From Bacteroidales bacterium (GTDB lineage Bacteria > Bacteroidota > Bacteroidia > Bacteroidales > P3), in the NCBI GenBank assembly GCA_030523765.1, contig JAUNHX010000002.1, positions 91,704 to 155,703 on the forward strand: a DNA stretch of 64,000 nt, read 5' to 3'. The notes under the pieces are model-generated. The model worked only from the letters and a program-made list of their open reading frames with translations. It made no database searches and was not told the DNA's origin. A program made the position numbers and the translations under genes. Numbering within the stretch: position 1 is the first letter of the stretch; each line of letters opens with the position of its first letter. Shown here piece by piece: positions 16,715 through 25,617 of the stretch.

Positions 16715-17668
16715 ATGAAACTCAAACGATCCTTCATCCTCCTTCCCCTTCTGCTAGTAGCCGTTACTCCGCTACAGGCTTGCTATCGTTCTCAGTCGCC
16801 GCAGCAGCAGTCTTCTACACCCCTTGCTCCTCCCCCTTCGGTGGTGGAGTCGGCAGCTGTCAATCGCGATTCGCTCGCCTTCGTCTCTGCCCCTTGGACA
16901 ATCGATACCCTCAGCAACGGATTGATCCTTCACCGTATCCATTTCGCCAACGGCGAGTTGTTCAACGCTAACCAATACATCTGCTATGTTGAGATGCCGG
17001 TCGATGCTCCTTGTCAATTGGCCTTCACTCATCGCAGTCAGCGCACTCGCACCAGCACCCAAGCACGCCAAGCCGATGCTTTGGTGGCTATCAACGGCTC
17101 CTTCTTCGATATGTCGAAACATCATCCCATTTGTTATCTCCGCATTGATGGGAAGCAGCTGGGCGAAAACACTGCGGGTGTCGATCCCATCAATCGCAAA
17201 TACTACCAATATGGTTCGATGACCCTGAACGAGGGTCGGCCCCATTTCTTCATCCCCGATAGCAACCGTCATGCAGAGGATCAGGTGGAAGGTGCCAACT
17301 TGATGACCGCAGGACCTATGTTGATTTTTGAAGGAAAGCAACTCCCTATGCGTGACGATCGCACCTTTGTCACCGATAGGCACAACCGCACCGCTATCGC
17401 TGAGAAAGCCGATGGAACGGTGATACTCTTTGTGGTCGATGGACGAATGAAAGAATCGGCCGGCATGAGTCTCACCGAACTGGCCACCACCCTTCAGTGG
17501 TTGGGTTGCCGCAATGCCCTCAATCTCGATGGCGGCGGCTCTACCACCCTCTATCTGAAAGGATGGCCCAACAACGGTGTCGTCAATCATCCCTCCGATA
17601 ATGGCCGCTACGATAGTGCTGGCGAAAGGGGGGTCTCTAACTGCGTAATCATCCAACCACGTAAGTAG
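16715..17668 (+). CDS. Phosphodiester glycosidase family protein (NAGPA domain)
   Basis: 317 residues. A signal peptide ends near LQAC (a weak lipobox). The NAGPA domain covers about 75-315, with ALVAINGSFFD, NLMTAGPMLIFEGK, RHNRTAIAEK, GMSLTELATTLQWLGC and the signature ALNLDGGGSTTLYL. The family includes the mammalian 'uncovering enzyme' that removes N-acetylglucosamine from mannose-6-phosphate on N-glycans, and bacterial homologues acting on sugar phosphodiesters. Placed behind a GH92 mannosidase, it may process phosphorylated mannoglycans or a cell-wall phosphodiester; this is inference. It ends 46 nt before the AddA-like gene. Confidence 0.87.
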   Translation: MKLKRSFILLPLLLVAVTPLQACYRSQSPQQQSSTPLAPPPSVVESAAVNRDSLAFVSAPWTIDTLSNGLILHRIHFANGELFNANQYICYVEMPVDAPCQLAFTHRSQRTRTSTQARQADALVAINGSFFDMSKHHPICYLRIDGKQLGENTAGVDPINRKYYQYGSMTLNEGRPHFFIPDSNRHAEDQVEGANLMTAGPMLIFEGKQLPMRDDRTFVTDRHNRTAIAEKADGTVILFVVDGRMKESAGMSLTELATTLQWLGCRNALNLDGGGSTTLYLKGWPNNGVVNHPSDNGRYDSAGERGVSNCVIIQPRK

Positions 17669-17714
17669 TCAAGCAACCCTTTAACCCAAAACAACTCATA
17701 AGATCCTCTCCTAG

Positions 17715-20700
17715 ATGTCTAAATTCTTAGTTTATCGCGCCTCAGCAGGTAGCGGAAAAACGTACAACCTAGTGCTCCAATACCTCTCTATAGCCCTCAA
17801 CGCCGACCACGAGAGGGCTCTGCAAGATCGTTTCCGCCACATCCTAGCCATCACCTTCACCAACAAGGCTTGCAACGAGATGAAGGAACGTATCTTGCGC
17901 GAACTAAGAAACTGCATCCAATGGATTCCTGGGCAGAAAAAGAACATGTTGCTCGACTTGCAACGCAACCTTTATCGCCAGGGCATGGCGGCCGAATACG
18001 ATGAGCACCAGCAACCGCTAGCCCCTGTCAGTCTTGTGCAAGAACGTGCCCGGGTGGTACAAACGGCCATCCTCCACGACTATGGTAATTTCAGCGTTAG
18101 CACCATCGATAGCTTCATGCATCGTGTGGTGCGAACCTTTGCTCACGATCTTAACCTTCCGCTCGGTTTCGCCCCTCAAATCGACACCGACGATATTACC
18201 CAGCATGCCGTCGATGAACTGATGCATAGCGTGGGCAGCCACGACTCCGATCAACTCGATAAGATATTACTTCGCTTTGCCAATAGCAAGATGGAGGGTG
18301 GCGCCAGCTATAGCACCATCGATCGCGACATCACCCAGTCGGCCAAAGAGCTCTATAAGGAGAATGTGCCTCCGCAACTCCATCTCCTCAGTCAGTTCTC
18401 GCTGCAAGATTTTATCGATATCAACGAATCGCTCAACAAAGACAATCAGCAATCGGAACAAGTCATCCGTCAGTTGGCACAGCAAGCGTGCCATGCCATT
18501 CAGCAGGCTGTCCCCAATCTTGATGCGCTGTATCAAAAAAAAAACAACGCCTATTATCGATTCAAAGCTATTGCCAATGGCAACTACGATCTTGAAGAGA
18601 AAACCTTCTCTGCTACCTTCCGAAAGATGCTGAATGGCGAGATGGTCATCAGTAAAGACTATCCTGTGCCCGATGCTCTCCTCGCCACCCTCAACCAATG
18701 CTTCGCCAATATCCTTCACGAAGCCACCCTTCGCCGCAGCCGCCTATTGCTCAAGCAGCGACTCTTTGAGATGGCTCTGCTCAACCAGCTGCACCTATAT
18801 GTCGATGCCTACAACCAAGACAACGAGTGTCTCCCCTTCAGCGACATCACCCGTCTTATCTACGAACATGTGTGCAACGAAGAGGCTCCTTTCCTCTTCG
18901 AGCGTATCGGCACCTACTACCGCCACATCATGATCGACGAGTTTCAAGACACCTCTACCATGCAGTGGGGCTCTCTTGCTCCGCTCGTATGCGAAACGCT
19001 GGCTCATGGCAACGACGATGAGTTGGGGTCGCTCATCGTAGGTGATGGAAAACAAGCCATCTATCGTTTCCGGCAGGGCGAAGTGCAGCAGTTTGTCGAT
19101 CTATCCCATCTGGGCGATCCCTCCTATCAAGGGCCCGCCCCTTCCCTGCCACCGCACTGTGAGAAACTGGGCGAACGTTCGGCCAACTATCGTGTCACTC
19201 AAACCATCCATCTCGATACCAACTATCGTTCGCGCGAACAGATCGTTCGTTTCAACAACCAGTTTTTCCGTCATCTGGTAGACGAACAGTACGCCGCCAA
19301 CGAATCTCTTTTCCAACCCTCCATCCCCTCTCTCTATGATCAACTGGAGCAGCAACCCAAGAAAGAGGGAGGCTATGTGAACGCATTCTTTAGCAGCAAC
19401 GATGCCTCTTTGAATCGTCAGCTGCTGCTCACCCTCGAAATGTTGATACAGCAAGGGCACTACACCTTCAACGATATCTCTATTCTTTCGCGCCGCAACA
19501 AATCGTTGGCTAAGCTGATCTCTTATCTCAGCACTCAGACAATCAACGGTCAGCCTATCCCACTGGAATCGCCCGACTCGCAGCTGCTCTCCGAGAGTAC
19601 CGCCGTCAACCTAGTGCTCTCCTTGTTACATTACCTCCTCACCCCAGACGACAGGAGTGTTGCCTTCCAGATATTACAGTACCTCTATCAGCTCGGCATG
19701 ATCGATGAGATCCCCATCGAGCGACTCTACGATAAGAACACCCCTATCCCGCTCGAAGATATCTTGAGTCAGTATCACTATCTGTTCTCCCCCCACGAGC
19801 TGCGATCCCTCCCCCTCCTCGACTGTTGCGAAAAACTGATACGCAGCTTCAGTGGTGCCGATGCAACCCTCAAGCTTCAGGATATCCAGATGGCCCATCT
19901 CGCCACCTTCCTCGATGCCGTGGCACGCTATAGCAAGTCGCATCACCAAGACCTAAGCGATTTCGTCTCGTGGGCCGACGAGCATGTGGGTAAGATCTCG
20001 GTGAAAGGGGCCCCCAGCAACGCCATCCAGCTCATGTCGATCCATAAAGCCAAAGGACTCGAGAAAAGGGTGGTGATCTATTACGATCCCGACAAGAAAG
20101 AACCGATGGGCGACAATATATGGGTCCCCATCGAGGGGGCCGAACAGCGAGCCCTCAGTCACGGCCTCCCCGTAGGCTTCGTCACCTCCTCCGATAGCAA
20201 AGGCGATTCTATCTTCCTTTCTGCCCAACAGAGCGAGAAGATGGCCCGCAAGATGGACGAGCTCAACAGCCTCTATGTCGCCTTCACCCGTCCCATCGAC
20301 AATTTCTTCATCATCTCCCAACGGGCGCTGAGTCTTCAGCGGGCCCTCCTCCTTTTTCTCGAACAGAAAGCTGCTACGTGCGAATCCGACAGCAACAACC
20401 AGCAAGGACGCTACACCGATCCCATCGTTGTACAACCCATCGCGGTAGAGACCTCCACCGAAGACGACGAATGCGAAGCCTTCGCCATCGGTAGCCTTGT
20501 GGTATATCATGAAGAAAAAGGGAAAGAGACCGTCAAAGAGACCGACCTCCCTAACCGCACCGTCGCCCTCAACCAACTCAGCTACGCCGACTGGCATCAA
20601 TCCATCGTTATCGCCGACCATAGCAGAGAGGCCTTGTCGCAGCTGCAGTACGACAAAGCCGCTCAACCCCTCTCCCCCACCGAGATGGGCAATCTGGTGC

Positions 20701-21110
20701 ACCGTATCCTCTCCCTCTTCGAGAGCAGCCACGACTGGCATCAGTTCCAACAAAACCCCATGCTCGACGGTCATCCGGTCGATGAAAAAGCGTTGCAGCA
20801 GGTCGCCGCCGTGATAGAGTCTCCCACCTGTAGCCGCTTCTTCGATCCACAGTATCGTTCTATCCGAGAGCATCCCATGATTGTGCAAGAAAAGGGAGGC
20901 AAGATGCAAGAACGTAGAGCCGACCGCATAGTCCTAACCCCTTCCGCCACCTGGGTGGTCGACTTCAAAACAGGCGAGATCCACAGCGATTCCAATCTGC
21001 GACAAGTACAACAGTATATGTGCGCCCTCGAACAGATGGGCTATCCCAATGTACAAGGTTTCCTTCTCTATATCCGCCCCGATCAAGAACCCGAAATTGT
21101 TCAAGTATAA
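17715..21110 (+). CDS. AddA/RecB-like UvrD-family helicase with PD-(D/E)XK nuclease domain
   Basis: 1131 residues. Walker A RASAGSGKTYN is at residues 8-18; Walker B/motif II is MIDEFQDTSTMQWGS; motif III is VGDGKQAIYRFRQGE. Motif IV follows in LDTNYRSR and motif V/VI in QLMSIHKAKGLEKRVV and LNSLYVAFTRP. The C-terminus (about 1020-1131) has a RecB-type nuclease signature with RRADRIVL and VVDFKTGE. Such proteins process double-strand DNA ends for recombination as AddA of AddAB. An addB gene normally adjoins addA but none is seen here; the partner must lie elsewhere. It is followed by a hairpin terminator and then the convergent phoR. Confidence 0.88.
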   Translation: MSKFLVYRASAGSGKTYNLVLQYLSIALNADHERALQDRFRHILAITFTNKACNEMKERILRELRNCIQWIPGQKKNMLLDLQRNLYRQGMAAEYDEHQQPLAPVSLVQERARVVQTAILHDYGNFSVSTIDSFMHRVVRTFAHDLNLPLGFAPQIDTDDITQHAVDELMHSVGSHDSDQLDKILLRFANSKMEGGASYSTIDRDITQSAKELYKENVPPQLHLLSQFSLQDFIDINESLNKDNQQSEQVIRQLAQQACHAIQQAVPNLDALYQKKNNAYYRFKAIANGNYDLEEKTFSATFRKMLNGEMVISKDYPVPDALLATLNQCFANILHEATLRRSRLLLKQRLFEMALLNQLHLYVDAYNQDNECLPFSDITRLIYEHVCNEEAPFLFERIGTYYRHIMIDEFQDTSTMQWGSLAPLVCETLAHGNDDELGSLIVGDGKQAIYRFRQGEVQQFVDLSHLGDPSYQGPAPSLPPHCEKLGERSANYRVTQTIHLDTNYRSREQIVRFNNQFFRHLVDEQYAANESLFQPSIPSLYDQLEQQPKKEGGYVNAFFSSNDASLNRQLLLTLEMLIQQGHYTFNDISILSRRNKSLAKLISYLSTQTINGQPIPLESPDSQLLSESTAVNLVLSLLHYLLTPDDRSVAFQILQYLYQLGMIDEIPIERLYDKNTPIPLEDILSQYHYLFSPHELRSLPLLDCCEKLIRSFSGADATLKLQDIQMAHLATFLDAVARYSKSHHQDLSDFVSWADEHVGKISVKGAPSNAIQLMSIHKAKGLEKRVVIYYDPDKKEPMGDNIWVPIEGAEQRALSHGLPVGFVTSSDSKGDSIFLSAQQSEKMARKMDELNSLYVAFTRPIDNFFIISQRALSLQRALLLFLEQKAATCESDSNNQQGRYTDPIVVQPIAVETSTEDDECEAFAIGSLVVYHEEKGKETVKETDLPNRTVALNQLSYADWHQSIVIADHSREALSQLQYDKAAQPLSPTEMGNLVHRILSLFESSHDWHQFQQNPMLDGHPVDEKALQQVAAVIESPTCSRFFDPQYRSIREHPMIVQEKGGKMQERRADRIVLTPSATWVVDFKTGEIHSDSNLRQVQQYMCALEQMGYPNVQGFLLYIRPDQEPEIVQV

Positions 21111-21128
21111 GTCGGTTTTCATTAAACC

Positions 21129-21178
21129 GAGCGCAGAAGGCGAATCTCACAGCGTATGCCCTCTGCGCTCATTTTTAT
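21129..21178 (+). terminator. Intrinsic terminator after the AddA-like gene
   Basis: GAGCGCAG (21129-21136) pairs with CTGCGCTC (21163-21170), followed by ATTTTTAT. It ends two bases before the phoR stop on the other strand and may serve both convergent genes. Confidence 0.65.
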
Positions 21179-21180
21179 CA

Positions 21181-22632
21181 TTACTGAGCTTTCTTCTTCA
21201 AGGTAAAGACAAAACGAAGGCCCCCCTCCGAACGATGGCTAGCCACGATTGAACCCCCGTGAAACTGCACTGCGTGTTTCACTATCGACAAGCCCAATCC
21301 GGTACCTCCCTTTTGACGTGAGCGTCCCTTGTCTACACGATAGAATCGTTCGAAGAGTCGCGGCAGGTGTTTATCCTCTACGCCACATCCATCATCCTCG
21401 AAACAGATACGACATTCCTCTTCGCTGTTCTCTAACAATGAGATATAGATATTCTTTCCATCGGAGTAGGCTATGGCATTCTCTGTTAGGTTTCGAAAGA
21501 TAGATCCTATCAACGATAGGTTGCCCTCTACCACCACCTCCTCTTTGAAGTCGACATGCAATTGCATCCGATCCTCATCCGATACCATCGCCACCTCGTC
21601 GGCAATCTCAGCAATAATATCATTGATGACCACGGGCTCTTTCCCTATGAGTCGGCTGCCATCCTCCATTCGGGTGATGAGCGATACATCCTCCAACAGT
21701 CGACACAGCCGTTCGTTGTGGGTATAACAACGCTCCAGCAGCTCCTGTCTCTTCTCTTCGGTAAGACTGATACCTGAGAGCAGCGTTTCAAGACATACCT
21801 GGATGGAAGCGACAGGTGTCTTTAACTCGTGGTTGATATTGTTGGTTAGCTGATGTTTGATGCGAATCTTCTCTTGTTCCTCGTGCATCGCCGCCTGGTG
21901 TGCTGCATCCCTATCCTTGATGGTTTGTTGCCACTGGGCATAGAGCTGCACGATATGGTTCGAGATCGATCCCAACTCATCGTTAGGGAAAGCCTCATCG
22001 TCGGCAAACGACTCCCCTTTCTCCGCTTGGGCGGCAAAACGATTGAGTCGTTCGATATTCTGTCCCAGCCGACGGGTAGCGAAATAGGCCAGGATACTCA
22101 TTGCCAGACTTATCAGCATCATGATACCCATAAAAGTCCAGTCGGCACTCAGCAATTCACGTAAGGTAGCGGTATAAGGGATGGCGGTGCGGACAATGAG
22201 TCGGTTGCCTTTCGTGGCCGAATAAAAATATTCATGTCCATCGCTTGCCGACAAGCGGCCGATATGATAGCCGGAGCCATTTTTCATGGCTGCCACCACT
22301 TCGGGTCGGTTACTATGATTGCCCAACGAGTCGAGCGCCACCATATTGTCGAAGACCACTTTCCCCGCAAAGGTGATGATGGAGACGCGAAGACTATCGA
22401 AAGGCATCTCATGCCTATCGATATAATCCTGGCACGACATCCCTGCCTCGACGGTAGGCAGGAGGTGTCGATTATAGAGTTGCAGTTGTGCACTGACGAA
22501 CTCCGATTTGTACTGTTTTTCCCGCACATATTGGAAAACCATGAAGCAGAGGATGATGCTCCATGAGAAAGCCAAGAGCATCAAGAAAAGACGTTTATGA
22601 TAAGATAGTTTAATCGTGAAAGCCATAACCAA
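21181..22632 (-). CDS. phoR: Sensor histidine kinase, PhoR-type
   Basis: 483 residues. One membrane helix near 15-33 and another near 160-180 flank a periplasmic sensor of about 125 residues. A HAMP-like segment is followed by the HisKA phosphoacceptor helix with NNINHELKTPVASI (His at about 268). The ATPase domain has NLTENAIAYS, DDGCGV and GTGLGLSIV boxes. It is coupled to the response regulator, whose stop at 22610 lies inside this gene (23-nt overlap). Divergence from a porin-pstSCAB operon supports phosphate starvation as the signal; sequence alone would only give 'OmpR-class kinase'. Confidence 0.85.
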   Translation of the reverse strand: MVMAFTIKLSYHKRLFLMLLAFSWSIILCFMVFQYVREKQYKSEFVSAQLQLYNRHLLPTVEAGMSCQDYIDRHEMPFDSLRVSIITFAGKVVFDNMVALDSLGNHSNRPEVVAAMKNGSGYHIGRLSASDGHEYFYSATKGNRLIVRTAIPYTATLRELLSADWTFMGIMMLISLAMSILAYFATRRLGQNIERLNRFAAQAEKGESFADDEAFPNDELGSISNHIVQLYAQWQQTIKDRDAAHQAAMHEEQEKIRIKHQLTNNINHELKTPVASIQVCLETLLSGISLTEEKRQELLERCYTHNERLCRLLEDVSLITRMEDGSRLIGKEPVVINDIIAEIADEVAMVSDEDRMQLHVDFKEEVVVEGNLSLIGSIFRNLTENAIAYSDGKNIYISLLENSEEECRICFEDDGCGVEDKHLPRLFERFYRVDKGRSRQKGGTGLGLSIVKHAVQFHGGSIVASHRSEGGLRFVFTLKKKAQ

Positions 22633-23299
22633 AACCTGAACGAGTTACAATATAAGAACCATAGGGTCCAATCTTGGACCGCAGCCTGGTAATATTCACA
22701 TCGATAGTACGATCCAACACCACCACCTCATCGCTCCACACGCTGCTCAGTATCTGTCCCCGCGAGCATATCTTACCCCGATGCATGATAAGGAACGCCA
22801 GCAGTTCGAACTCCTTCCGCGCCAGTTTGACCTCTCGGCCATCGACGGTACAGCGTTTAAACTCCATATCGAGTTCCAGCCCCTCCACCTTTAATATATT
22901 CACACTCTCCGCTGTTCCTTTGTGACCCGATGTACGTCGCAGGACGCTCTTCACTCGAGCAATCACGTTGCGAACCGTATAGGGTTTCATGATATAATCG
23001 TCGGCCCCCAAGTCGAGACCCATCACCATATCATCCTCTGTGTCGCGGGCAGTACAGAAAATAATAGGTATATCGGCCGTAGTTACATCAGCCTTGAGCA
23101 TCTTGGCCATCTTGATGCCACTAATCTCACCCATCATGATATCGAGGAGTATCAGCGAATAGTCCTTCAGAGAGTAGGTCAACGCCTGTTCGGCACTTAG
23201 CGCCACATCTACACTATACCCCTCATTTTCGAGATTGATCTTCAGCACTTCGCAGAGAGTCTCCTCATCGTCGACTATCAATATACGTTCTGTCATCAT
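22610..23299 (-). CDS. phoB: OmpR/PhoB-class response regulator
   Basis: 229 residues. The receiver domain (3-118) has the acidic pair VDDEE, the phosphoacceptor Asp in LILLDIMMGE and the conserved Lys in MKPYTVRN. The C-terminal winged helix (about 135-229) has the recognition region VLDRTIDVNITRLRSKIG and ends in TRSGFGYGF. It overlaps the downstream kinase gene by 23 nt. It is predicted to bind direct repeats ahead of phosphate-uptake genes; a 7-4-7 repeat upstream of the divergent porin gene fits. Assignment as PhoB rests on this context. Confidence 0.87.
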   Translation of the reverse strand: MMTERILIVDDEETLCEVLKINLENEGYSVDVALSAEQALTYSLKDYSLILLDIMMGEISGIKMAKMLKADVTTADIPIIFCTARDTEDDMVMGLDLGADDYIMKPYTVRNVIARVKSVLRRTSGHKGTAESVNILKVEGLELDMEFKRCTVDGREVKLARKEFELLAFLIMHRGKICSRGQILSSVWSDEVVVLDRTIDVNITRLRSKIGPYGSYIVTRSGFGYGFHD

Positions 23300-23403
23300 A
23301 ATCCATGCTTATTATTGCGCTGCAAAATTACAGAGTTTTTTTTGCATAGATAAAAGCCAACAACAGATTTAATAAAAATTTAATATGGGAGGGCTTTCGC
23401 CCA

Positions 23404-23421
23404 TTTCATCAATTCTTCATC
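23404..23421 (+). promoter_or_regulatory. Candidate pho box upstream of the porin-pst operon
   Basis: TTTCATC and CTTCATC are separated by AATT, giving an 11-nt direct repeat, the geometry of PhoB-family sites. It lies about 90 nt before the porin ATG and is shared with the divergent phoBR genes. Only two of the seven positions differ between the halves from left to right reading or fewer; the consensus in this phylum is not known to me. Confidence 0.45.
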
Positions 23422-23507
23422 TTTTTGAAACCTTTATGCAACATTACAGGTGTTATTTTGCATTGTCAAATTCAAAAACGGTATTATAACTAAAAGATTA
23501 AAAAACA

Positions 23508-24479
23508 ATGAAATGTAAACTTCTCACAACAGTAATTTTTGCATGTATATGCTTTACCTTGCATGCCCAAGAAACACAACCGATAGTACCTACTGGAAGT
23601 GCTATCATTAATGTGTTTAGCAACTATCACACCCACTTCGACAGCGAAAGTGGCTTCGAACTAGAGCGCAGTTATCTAGGATACGAATACAAACTCAACG
23701 ATGTACTATCGATAAAGAGTGTCCTCGATATTGGCACCTCGTCGGCCATAACAGATTACCAACGCCTTGCCTATGTCAAGAATGCGATGCTGAAATGGAA
23801 AAAAGGAAACCTAACAGTGCAAGGAGGACTCATCTCCACCACCCAATTCAATCTACAAGAGAAAGCCTGGGGCCACCGTTACATTATGAAGTCGTTCCAA
23901 GACAAGTACAAATTCGGTAATAGTGCCGACCTCGGAATCGCTGCCGCTTACCGTATTGCACCATGGCTCTCGGCCGATGCCATCATCGTCAACGGCGAAG
24001 GCTATAAAAAAGTTCAGAAAGGCGACGGACTCAACTATGGTTTAGGTGTCACCCTCTCGCCAGTGAAGAAATTCCAAATTCGATTCTACGGAGGCATCAA
24101 CGAAGGCAGCACTGCCAATCAAGCAAACATCGTTAACCTAGCCGCCTATGCAGGCTATCGCTGCGATCGGTTCTCGATTGGAGCCGAATACAACCACATG
24201 ACGAATGCCCAACATGTAGTGGATGCTAATCGTAGCGGTTATTCCCTCTACGCCTCTCTCCTACTCTCCCCTCATGCTACCCTTTATGCCCGCTTTGATG
24301 ACATTGCTTCCTCCAACGATTGGAATATCGCCAACGATGAGTCGGCCGCAATTGTCGGAGCCCAGTTCAAGTTAGGCTCGCACGTCAAGATAGCACCCAA
24401 CTTTAGACTTGGCATTCCCAAGGCCGAAGGTGCCGATAACACTTACGGAGCATACATCAACTGTTACTTCGGATTATAA
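23508..24479 (+). CDS. Outer-membrane porin, probably phosphate-related (OprP/OprO-like)
   Basis: 323 residues. A signal peptide ends at LHAQ near residue 21. The mature protein has a 16-strand-like alternating pattern, with typical porin segments such as FELERSYLGYEYKLND, the plus-charged loop around GWRHRY-like WGHRYIMKSF, and a C-terminal GAYINCYFGL ending in aromatic-Leu. No SusC or plug domain is present. It lies 34 nt before pstS and behind a candidate pho box, so passive phosphate entry across the outer membrane is the likely role. Selectivity is inferred from location only. Confidence 0.75.
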   Translation: MKCKLLTTVIFACICFTLHAQETQPIVPTGSAIINVFSNYHTHFDSESGFELERSYLGYEYKLNDVLSIKSVLDIGTSSAITDYQRLAYVKNAMLKWKKGNLTVQGGLISTTQFNLQEKAWGHRYIMKSFQDKYKFGNSADLGIAAAYRIAPWLSADAIIVNGEGYKKVQKGDGLNYGLGVTLSPVKKFQIRFYGGINEGSTANQANIVNLAAYAGYRCDRFSIGAEYNHMTNAQHVVDANRSGYSLYASLLLSPHATLYARFDDIASSNDWNIANDESAAIVGAQFKLGSHVKIAPNFRLGIPKAEGADNTYGAYINCYFGL

Positions 24480-24513
24480 AATATAGTATATCCATATAAT
24501 TATATAATAAAAG

Positions 24514-25617
24514 ATGAAAAAAATGAAAAGAATGAAAAAAGCATTAAGTTCGCTCACCCTTCTTGCCCTTGCCGCAATACTAGTATCTTGCGGAGGAAAT
24601 GGAATTACAGGAAATCGCAAAGCCCAAAGCATTTCAGGAGCAGGAGCCACTTTCCCACTCCCCTTCTACAATGTTGTCTTCGAGCTGTTCTCCGACCTCA
24701 ATGGTGACGCTGTTGCCTATGGCGGTATTGGTTCGGGTAGTGGTGTTCGTAACCTACGAGATCAAGTGGTTGATTTTGCAGGTAGCGATGCCTTCCTCTC
24801 CGATAAGGAGATGCAAGAGATGGATGATGTAATCCATATCCCCACTTGTATGGGCGCTGTTGTTTTAGCATATAACCTTGATGGGGTTGAGAACCTCAGA
24901 CTTACAGGAACGGTTATTGCTGATATATTTGCAGGTAAAATAACGCAATGGGACGACCCCCAACTCGTTGCACTCAACCCAAGTGTTGTATTGCCTTCCG
25001 AACCTATCATACCTGTGTTCCGTTCCGATGGTTCTGGCACCACGTATGTCTTCACCGACTATCTAACCAAAGTAAGTTCCAACTGGGCAGCACAATATGG
25101 GGCTGGTAAGTCGGTTAATTTCCCCACGGGTCAAGCAGCCAAAGGTAACCCGGGTGTGGCCGCTATAGTATCGCAAACAAAGAACACCATCGGTTACATT
25201 GGTTCCGAATTTGCGTTTGCACAGAAAATACCCTATGCCACCATAGCCAATGCTCGAGGCGAATTCATTGAACCTTCACCAACCTCCATCTCGGCAGCTG
25301 CTAGTGGCGATATTCCATCCGATACCCGTGTCTCTATTACCAATAGTGATGCCAAGGGAGCCTACCCTATCTCTACCTTTACATGGATCATCATCTATAA
25401 AGAACAGAACTATGCCAAACGCAGCAAAGAACAAGTCCTTGCCCTGCTTGACCTATTGAAGTTCATGCTCTCAGAAGATGCCCAATCGCACGCCACAGAG
25501 GTTCATTACGCCCCTCTGCCTGCCCGCGCTATCGAGCTAAGCAAAGAGAACCTTCGAACGGTAACCTACAATAGTGTTCCCATTCTACCAACGGTAGGAG
25601 GCCTTTATGAGCGATAA
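24514..25617 (+). CDS. pstS: Phosphate ABC transporter substrate-binding protein PstS
   Basis: 367 residues. A signal peptide with lipobox ILVSCG (Cys near 29) makes it a lipoprotein. Phosphate-binding elements are SISGAGATFPLPFYN, GGIGSGSGVRNLRDQVVDFAGSDA, IPVFRSDGSGTTYVFTDYL and NTIGYIGSEFA. It delivers phosphate to PstCA in the inner membrane. The start codon is followed by a run of Lys/Met (MKKMKRMKKA), so the second or third Met could also serve. The last 11 nt overlap pstC, which points to translational coupling in a pstSCAB operon. Confidence 0.95.
   Translation: MKKMKRMKKALSSLTLLALAAILVSCGGNGITGNRKAQSISGAGATFPLPFYNVVFELFSDLNGDAVAYGGIGSGSGVRNLRDQVVDFAGSDAFLSDKEMQEMDDVIHIPTCMGAVVLAYNLDGVENLRLTGTVIADIFAGKITQWDDPQLVALNPSVVLPSEPIIPVFRSDGSGTTYVFTDYLTKVSSNWAAQYGAGKSVNFPTGQAAKGNPGVAAIVSQTKNTIGYIGSEFAFAQKIPYATIANARGEFIEPSPTSISAAASGDIPSDTRVSITNSDAKGAYPISTFTWIIIYKEQNYAKRSKEQVLALLDLLKFMLSEDAQSHATEVHYAPLPARAIELSKENLRTVTYNSVPILPTVGGLYER

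Noticed and set aside
16772..17656. 294-codon antisense frame inside the NAGPA-domain gene
   Set aside because: The plus-strand frame has clear family motifs; the antisense translation shows none.
19953..20909. 318-codon antisense frame inside the AddA-like gene
   Set aside because: It is the mirror of a strongly coding GC-rich region; no start context, motifs or neighbours support it.
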